Assembly (NCBI RefSeq): GCF_964656455.1 | Contig: NC_135716.1 | Location: 80,812,484 to 80,876,483, forward strand | From: Halichoerus grypus | Taxonomy: Eukaryota; Chordata; Mammalia; Carnivora; Phocidae | Direction: 5' to 3' | Length of the DNA: 64,000 bases | Part shown: piece after piece, positions 57,227 through 64,000 of the stretch | Position numbering within the stretch: position 1 is the first letter of the stretch | Layout: every line of letters starts with the position of its first letter | Translations under genes and position numbers: made by a program | Notes under the pieces: model-generated | The model's database searches: none | What the model was told of the DNA's origin: nothing | Seen by the model: only the letters and a program-made list of their open reading frames with translations

Positions 57227-58558
57227 TATGTCACCCCAGCTATCTCTGGATTAATTTCACACACACACACACTCACTCCTGTGATTGCCATCCTTCCACC
57301 AGCTTTTCTGTAAAGCTAGATGTGTTGTTGGTGAGGGTAGAAAGGCCACTCATGCCCCAGAGCTACTTAGCAGGCCCAGAGTTCCCTGCCAAAAAAAAAG
57401 GAAGAAAAGGGGTGAGGCGAGCCCTTCATATATGCAGGCCCTTCACTCAACAAGCATCTACAGTGGGAGATGACAAAATTCTTCAAGGGATGCAGAGGGA
57501 GCCTGGACTGGAAGATGAGAGCCAGACAATGGGGGACCAACCCAGAGACCCCTTTGGGGAGGCAGCTCCAGAAGCAATCAGTTGTTAGTTAAGGCCAGAC
57601 TCTGAAACAATTGTTCTAATTTAAATGAACTCCAATGAGGCATTTAATGAGTGAGTTTGGACCAGAAGAAAGTGCCAGGAATAGAACCCCTCTCGGGAGC
57701 TTGGCCAACATCTAAAACAGAAGACCTATTAGGCCAGCTGCTCCGACAAGGGGTGATGGCTAAAGAGCTGAACAGAGCAGGGAGAGGGGTTGGAAGGGCA
57801 GCTTAAGGCAAAGAGGCAGGCGGACGCCCCAGTGGTTGGCCACAAAAAGAAAAGAGCATTTTACTAACCTGCTCACATTCATAAGTGTTTCCAAATGGAA
57901 GGTGCTGTGATATGCCAAGACAAACATTCTGAATTCTTTCTGAACCTACCAAACAATATAGGAAAAGTTTCTGCAGTTTATGAGCTAGGGGCCAAACTTT
58001 TAACTGTGTTTTTATGTTATCATATCCAAGACCTTTTTTTCTTCTCAAAAATTAATATTTCCTTAAGCAATGCAGCTGTTTACTTTGGATGGGCGTAAAT
58101 TGAAACCTGTCTCCCATGCAAAAGCAAATGTATCAGAGTTATATCGTGACATCTAGGGGATTTCAGGGCTTACTGCAGCCCCAGATTAGACATTTCTCTG
58201 ATGCTTCCTCATTTCTTCTTTTGATTATTTTCTCTTGTCCGTCTTGGCAGCTCAGAGCTAATTTGCTTTTCCCTAGAGATGGCACTTAGAAACGCAGGCA
58301 TCTTTGTAAATGAATGCAATAAACAATATGTACAATACCAACTTTTCTGTAAGTAGTATTTTGTACCCTATTCCCATTTTGCAGACCTTTCCTTCGTTCC
58401 CTCCTTTAAATAGCAACCATGTAGGAACCCAAGAGCAGAAGACCTGTGTGCCCCCTAGGAGCCATGACAATGACAATGAAGGAAAAATGCACTGATTAAG
58501 CTAAAGAGAGCTGGAGCAGCCCTGCGATTGACATAATGGGTAAAAAAAAAAAAGAGAG
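57227..58558. other. Repeat-poor DNA
   Basis: Apart from a short CA run (57259-57276) nothing is recognised. 57600-58320 has balanced composition and could hold conserved non-coding sequence. Frames at 57285-57588 and 57803-58048 lack motifs. Confidence 0.4.
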
Positions 58559-59735
58559 AGAGAGAGATAAATATCAATTAGAATATGGAGGCCAGAGTTG
58601 CTGTAAGAAGAGCATTCAAAATGAAAAAAGAAACACTAAACATATAGGTTAATAGCCTTCACATATAAAGCTTCATGTAAATTGATCAGAAAAGTCCTTG
58701 GGAACTCAATTTTTTTAAAGTGGGTAAAGGACAGCAGCAGACAATTCACAAAAGGTCAAGCACAAATAATTAATAATGTTAGGGAAATGTTCAATGTCCC
58801 TAATGAATGAGGAAAGTATTTTTCACATATCAAACTTGCAAAAAGTATTGTAAACTCTAAGACCCAATGCTAATGCTGTCCAGGGAGCAAGAAATAAAAG
58901 TGAGCATGACCCACTGAGAGGCTGCTAGGCGAAGGGGGCATCAGGAGGAACTTCAGAGAAAGCAACTGGCCCAGATGGACCTTTAAAATATTTATAGCCC
59001 TTGCCCTAGGAATTCCACTTCCAAGAATCCAATCTAAAGAAATAAACTAACTCATAAGAAAGATTATTGAATTTTTTAATTTAATAAACACATATAGTTC
59101 TCATTATGTGTCAGACTAAGGGCTGTCATTAATTTCACCATTGGAACATAACTATTATTACCCCCATTTTTGTAAATGAGGAAACAGTCACAAAGAAGTT
59201 AAATATATTGCCTAAGGATCCACAGACAAGAGCAAGATTTGAACCCAGACCCCCTAGGTCTGGAGTATGTGCTCCTAGGTACTAAGCCTCTGGCCCCTTG
59301 TGCTCTGTCCCAGTGCAATTATAATAGGGAAGCATCCAAGAGAACTGGATGGTCAACCATTGGAAACTGGTGACATCAATACAGAATCTTCACAGAACAG
59401 TCTGTTAATGCATCATTAAAATCATTGTCCACACACACTTTTAAGACCATGAGAAAATGTTTCAATAAAATTAGTAAAAATGTAAGGCACTAAAGCCATT
59501 TGCAAATATCATTTTAACTTTGCTTAACTGCATAAAGAAAACAGAACCAAAACAGGGATGCCAACAAGGAAACTTTTCAAGGTGATGGATATGTCTATTA
59601 CCTTATTATGGTCAAGGTTTTACAGTGTCTAAACTGTATATGTCTAAACTCATCAAATTGTATACATTAAATATGTGCAGGGTTTTGTCTATCAATTATA
59701 CTTCATTAAAGCTGTTTTTTTTTTAAAAAAGAAAA
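58559..59735 (+). mobile_element. Old L1 (L1MC-L1ME-like) 3' end, with a MIR inside
   Basis: 'gacaattcacaaaaggtcaa', 'atcaaacttgcaaaaagtat', 'ccctaggaattccacttcca' and the terminal 'tcaattatacttcattaaag' follow the 3' part of old L1s. The middle is replaced by a MIR at 59085-59300. Confidence 0.7.
59085..59300 (-). repeat. MIR SINE
   Basis: 'attattacccccatttttgt', 'aaatgaggaaacagtcacaa' and 'gatttgaacccagacccccc' are reverse-oriented MIR. Confidence 0.88.
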
Positions 59736-60585
59736 TATGTGAAGATGTTTACCCTGGCTGTTTTGTGAGTATGGGATAATGAGTGGTTTTTTTCCTGCAA
59801 CTTTATGCTTTTCTGTTTATCCTTTCATTGTGTATTTGTTGTTTTTGAAATCAGAAATAGATGGCCTTTTGCTGTGTGCACAGGTGGTTTGTATAATTGT
59901 GGAATAGGCATGTCCTTTGACCCACTAGGGCCACCTCTATATTTTCAGGGAGGTTGTTTTAACTGGATTACCATATATTTCCCCACATGCAAAAGTGACT
60001 ATGTTTTAACAGTTATCTTCACCAAAGGGCTTTCTTCCTGCCCATCTCAATGCAGGCATCCTGATGAACTCATGATCCTGCATGCTGGGGCATGGGAAAG
60101 CCAGGGCCATGGCGATAAGGATGTATGCATACCCACCTACACCCCCATACACACATATACACGCACACATGGGCATGCACAGTGGCACAGGCTGAGATGC
60201 AGGCGCACAGTGACTGCAGTCTCCTGGTGCTCACAGGAGTCTCAGTCAGCCTGGCTCACTGACGGCCTGCCTGGGATCGTGGAGCTCCCAGTCTTGTCCC
60301 TGGAGGCCTGCATGGACCATGCAGCTGGCCCTGGGCTATGCCCTCCCCACACTCCCACACAGCCTCCATGGGCCTCTGGGCTGCTTCCCTGAAGCCAGCA
60401 TTGCACAACTGTGTGTCTGTCACACTCCAGGAGCACAGACAAGTTGCATGGTCTCCCAGCTGGTCTGCTCAGGTCTTCTCCCTGTATCCTCTGGTACTCC
60501 AGGCCCAGGACATGCCCCCAAGCTCCTTGCCCAGCATCTCCTTTAGAAGGACCTTTATAAGGCAATGATCTGCTCTCAGTGACCC
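59736..60585. other. Unassigned DNA, GC-richer than its surroundings
   Basis: 60010-60560 is richer in C/G, with a short (CACA)n part at 60130-60180. The 195-codon plus frame at 59805-60392 starts in L1-tail-like sequence and has no motif, so I do not call it a gene. Confidence 0.4.
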
Positions 60586-60589
60586 AGAA

Positions 60590-62515
60590 TTCTCTTAAAC
60601 TTTATTCACTCTTCTTCATTCTTTTTTCTTTTTTCTCCTCTGACTGGAAAATTTCCAGTGGTCTCACTTCCAGTTTGCTGATCTTTTCTTCTGCTTGATC
60701 TAGTTTGTTTTTGAACCCCTCTAGTGAATGTTCCAGTTCAGTTATGTGTTCTTCAGATCTAAGATTTCTGTTTGGTACATTTTTTTAAATTTTCTCTTTG
60801 TTGAAATCCTTGTTTTGTTCATATATTGTTCTCCTGACCTCATTAAATATCTTTATGATGGTTATTTAGAATAATCAGCCAGGTAAATTATTTATCTCCA
60901 TTTCTTTAGGGTCAGTTTCTAAAGATTTATCTTGTTCCTTTGTCTGGGACACATTTCCCTGTTTCTTCATTTTCCTTGACTCCTTTTGTTGGTATCTGCT
61001 CATTAAAAAAAAAAAAACAGCTACCTCTCCTGGTCTTCATAGTGACCTCATACAGAGGTCTTGCTCACTCTGTGATAAACTGGGGAGGGACAACTGTTTT
61101 TGTGCTAGTCCAGACTGCTGTCTTTGTTCTCTCTGGTCCTGGGCATCTAGAGTGTAACTGTCTATCAGCACTCCAAGACAAATAAGACAGAAACCAGTCC
61201 CCCAGGCACCCCGGGAAAAGTTGGAACTCTGGATGTGTCTGTCATCCAACTGTTTCTCCCTTGAGGAAGAAGCAGGAGCTGAGGGGTTCCTTCCTATTGT
61301 ATGGCACTGTGCCAGGGGTAGGAATTATGGAAGATGATGTCTCAAATATTGCTACCAGCTTTGATGTGGCTGATTTCATACTTGCCTGGGTGCAGAAGCC
61401 TCTCAACTAGTTTCTGAATTTTTCACAGAAGGAATTTATCCATATATTGTTATTGAATCAGTGAGTTGAAGGGTGAGGTGGGGAGGGCCCAGGGATTCTT
61501 ATTTCACCATCTTGATGACATTATCCTTTTTCAGATAATTCCAACATCTTTATCATCTTGGTTTTGCCATATATTGATTGTCTTTTGTCATCCATCATCA
61601 GGCTCTTGGTATGAAGAATGATTTTTTATTGAACACCAGACCATTTTTATATCGTTATAAGACTCTGAATCCTACTGAAGCTCTATTTTAGCTGGATGTC
61701 TCTGACACATCCAGCAAGGGAAGGTAGAGGTGGTACTGCATCATGACTGGAAGATAGAGTTAGAAGTCCAGGTTCCTTACTTGGTCACCACTGACACCCA
61801 AGTTAGGGAAGGGATCCTTATTACTGCTGGATGAGGGTTGCAACTTACTGTCTCCACTAACACTACAGGAAAGTGGCTTCACTGGGCAATGGGTAAAGTC
61901 CTGACTCTTTACTAGGACTCCTTTGACAATACCCAGCAGGGAGAGGAGGGGACACTAGTTACTGCCAAGTGGGGGTGGAACTCTAGGTTCTCCACATGGC
62001 CTCCACTGACAGTGCAGGGTGAGGGAAGCTCCTTATCAGCTGGAATGTTGGAGTGCCTCATTAGAGCTTCACGTGGGTAGACGTCTTGGCTCCCCACTCA
62101 GCTTTTTCTGGCATGGGTGTGCATGGAGCCACAGTTTTTTCTGTCCTGTTTGGCCAGAGTAGAGTGAATGTTGTCCAACAGTGTTTTTGTCTTGCTGAGG
62201 TGCCCCTCCCCTGGTCCTTTGGCTGGGGATGGTAGGGTTTCATTGGGGCTTTTAGTTTGTCTGTATTCATTGTCATTTCCAAGTTGCTGTCCTCTTCAGC
62301 TCCAAGTCTGGGACATATGAGGCAGAAAGAAAATCCAGGGAACTCACCATCATGTCGTACCTTGGGTTCTGAAGTCCCTATCCAGGCAGTTTTCCCTCTA
62401 CCTTTCAGAGTCTTCTTATGTTCGTTTTACATACAATGTTCAATGCTTTTAATTGCAGTTAGCAGGAGGAATAGGGGAAAGTACATCTACTCCATCTCTC
62501 TGGAAGCAGAAGTTC
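60590..62515 (-). mobile_element. Old L1M/HAL1-like LINE: ORF1 N-terminus and long repeated 5'UTR
   Basis: 60600-60900 on the minus strand is the decayed ORF1 coiled-coil start (plus wording 'gtttgctgatcttttcttct', 'gttcatatattgttctcctg'). 61500-61520 has a 'tttcaccatcttgatgacat' 5'-end motif, and 61530-62515 continues with another 5'UTR part that contains degenerate internal repeats and ends 'ctccatctctctggaagcag'. Two copies or one long 5'UTR are both possible. Confidence 0.65.
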
Positions 62516-62524
62516 ATGGGATGC

Positions 62525-62660
62525 TTTTTCAAAAATGCCTATGCCTGGACCCCACCTCTAAAGACTCTTATTTAATTGGCCTGGAGTGGTGCCTGAACAT
62601 GAAGACCTTTAAAAGCTTTCCAGGTGACTCTGATGTGCACCCACAGCTAAGACCTGCCAT
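62525..62660 (+). mobile_element. MER5-type hAT-Charlie fragment
   Basis: 'atgcctggaccccacctcta', 'ttggcctggagtggtgcctg' and 'agctttccaggtgactctga' follow the MER5 consensus ('…ggtctggggtggggcctg…caggtgatgctgatg…'). Confidence 0.7.
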
Positions 62661-63270
62661 AGATGGCCTCATCTCTTGCAATTTTCATCTACAAGCCAGT
62701 TCATAACTCCCAAGTTATACCTTTTACCCACACTTTTCCTCTAAGCTGTAGACCTATATATCCAGCTGCTTACTTGATAATTCTTTTCTAAGAAATTGAG
62801 ACTATCAGACAGTTGAGGCTCAAAGGTACCTCAGAACTCAACATACTAAAGAAAAAAATAACTATCTGCACTCCCTCTCCCCAAAACATCCGCTCCTCCA
62901 CCAGCCTTCCCCATCTCAGAGAATAGCACCACTGTCCATCTAGTTATGCAGTGGAGACACTAGAGAGTCATTCTTGATGAGTTTCCTCCCTTCACCAACC
63001 TTTTCCCCATGGTGCAATAAGAGAAACTCTTGCAAAAGTCACATCTGATCCATCAGCCCTTTATTCAGTGATGTGTCAAGCAACACTGGAGTCTACGGCT
63101 GTGTGCTTCAATATATAAGATTTTTGTATTTTTTAATGGTTAACATTTTTCCAGAACATGTAGTGAAAAAATATTGAAAATTTAAAAGGCAGGTTATTAA
63201 TACTCATAACAGTATTTTAATTTTAAATTTTTTATTTATACCACAACTGAATTGAATATAATTTTACTTT
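62661..63270. other. Unassigned DNA
   Basis: 62880-63080 resembles an old dispersed repeat ('atctcagagaatagcaccac', 'gagagtcattcttgatgagt'), but I cannot name it. The rest is AT-rich. Confidence 0.35.
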
Positions 63271-64000
63271 CCTAACTTTAATGAAAGCTAACTCATCATC
63301 ACTCATTATCAGGGAAATGCAAATCAAAACTACAATGAGATATCACCACACACCTGTTAGAATAGCTAAAAGCAAGGGCGCCTGGGTGGCTCAGTTGGTT
63401 AAGCGACTGCCTTCAGCTCAGGTTATGATCCTGGAGTCCTGGGATTGAGTCCCTCATCAGGTTCCCTGCTCAGCGGGGAGTCTGCTTCTCCCTCTGACCC
63501 TCCCCCTCTCATGTGCTCTCTCTATGTCATTCTCTCTCTCTCAAATGAATAAATAAAATCTTTAAAAAAAAAAAAGAATAGCTAAAAGCAAAAAAAAAAA
63601 GTAAAACAAGTTGAAAGGTTGTAGAGAAAAAGGACCCCTCCTGCACTGTCAGTGGGAATGCAAACTGGTGTAGCCACTCTGGAAAACAGTGTGGAGGTTC
63701 CTCAAGAAGTTAAAAATAGAACGGCCCTATAATCCAGTAATGACACCAGTGGGTATTTACCCAAAAAGTACAAAAATACTAATTCAAAAGGATACATGCA
63801 CCTCTATGTTTATAGCAGCATTATTTACAATAGCCAAACTATGGAAACAACCCAAATGTCCATTGATAGGTGAATGGATGAAGAACGGGTGATGTGTATA
63901 TATATATATATACACACACACACACAATGGAATATTATTCAGCCATAAAAAGGAATGAAATCTTGCCATTTGCAGCAACATGAGAGCTAGAGAGTATTAT
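63271..64000 (+). mobile_element. L1 3' part, runs off the right edge of the window
   Basis: 'ggaaatgcaaatcaaaacta', 'gtgggaatgcaaactggtgt' and the frame 63689-63892 ([34 protein letters not shown]) are the end of L1 ORF2. A TA/CA microsatellite (63896-63926) and 3'UTR start follow. A SINE interrupts it at 63376-63574. Confidence 0.92.
63376..63574 (+). mobile_element. CAN-type SINE, young, perfect 17-bp target-site duplication
   Basis: AGAATAGCTAAAAGCAA at 63359-63375 and 63575-63591. Head 'gggcgcctgggtggctcag', uninterrupted A tail. Confidence 0.96.

Noticed and set aside
59805..60392. 195-codon plus-strand open frame, the longest one outside recognisable L1 coding sequence
   Set aside because: It begins in the tail region of an old L1, has no domain, Cys/His-rich segments come from CACA repeats, and three other frames overlap it at 60242-60568. 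It is most likely chance in GC-richer DNA.
1..64000. CRISPR arrays, bacterial operons, prophage or defence systems
   Set aside because: The sequence is plainly mammalian. Repeats are SINE/LINE/LTR, and no regularly spaced identical repeats with unique spacers exist.

Overview
ORGANISM. The window looks like nuclear DNA of a carnivoran mammal, most likely an arctoid (bear, seal or mustelid group). Eighteen tRNA-derived CAN-type SINEs (head 'gcctgggtggctcagttgg', a CT-rich middle, an AATAAA-rich tail) are scattered on both strands, together with carnivore-type L1 LINEs. The SINE body wording ('ctcagcggggagtctgcttctccctctgaccctcc', quoted in meaning only) resembles bear/seal/mustelid copies more than dog or cat copies; that part is memory-based inference. 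No operons, CRISPR arrays or bacterial features are present. LAYOUT. 1-3577: L1 on the minus strand, cut by the window start (ORF2, ORF1, GC-rich 5'UTR). 3578-6075: much older minus-strand L1/HAL1. 6076-13840: mostly unassigned DNA with a MIR, a tiny L1 tail, a 5'-inverted L1 (8236-9681) and a hAT-Charlie element (11990-12328). 13845-14940: old L1 3' end split by a COX5B processed pseudogene. 14970-19800: SINEs, MIRs, L2 remnants and a purine-rich tract. 20270-24528: two old plus-strand L1s with AT/CA microsatellites. 24533-25080: probable solo LTR. 25590-30400: an ancient repeat and several SINEs. 31380-44690: an L1-dense block with a HAL1-like piece, an MLT1 LTR, an old minus-strand L1, a complete 7 kb minus-strand L1 (35661-42708), and the remaining 5' half of an old L1/HAL1. 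44690-55980: SINEs, a second MLT1 LTR and the longest repeat-poor stretches. 55782-57226: MST-type LTR containing an L1 that contains a SINE. 57230-64000: MIRs, an L1ME-like 3' end, a HAL1-like 5' region, a MER5-like fragment and an L1 that runs off the right edge. GENES. I found no intact host protein-coding exon that I can recognise and no real tRNA or rRNA gene. All recognisable coding matter is L1 ORF1/ORF2 (all broken) plus the dead COX5B retrocopy. The window is best read as intergenic or deep-intronic DNA built by successive retrotransposition. MOST NOTABLE. (1) A 36-bp exact inverted copy of old-L1 DNA pasted 1.3 kb away between short direct repeats. (2) A 36-bp exact copy of the SINE/L1 junction inserted inside ORF2 of the complete L1. 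(3) Two 5'-inverted (twin-primed) L1s. (4) A COX5B retrocopy with target-site duplication inside an L1. (5) Modular 5' and 3' UTRs among the L1s. No previously undescribed gene system could be supported.
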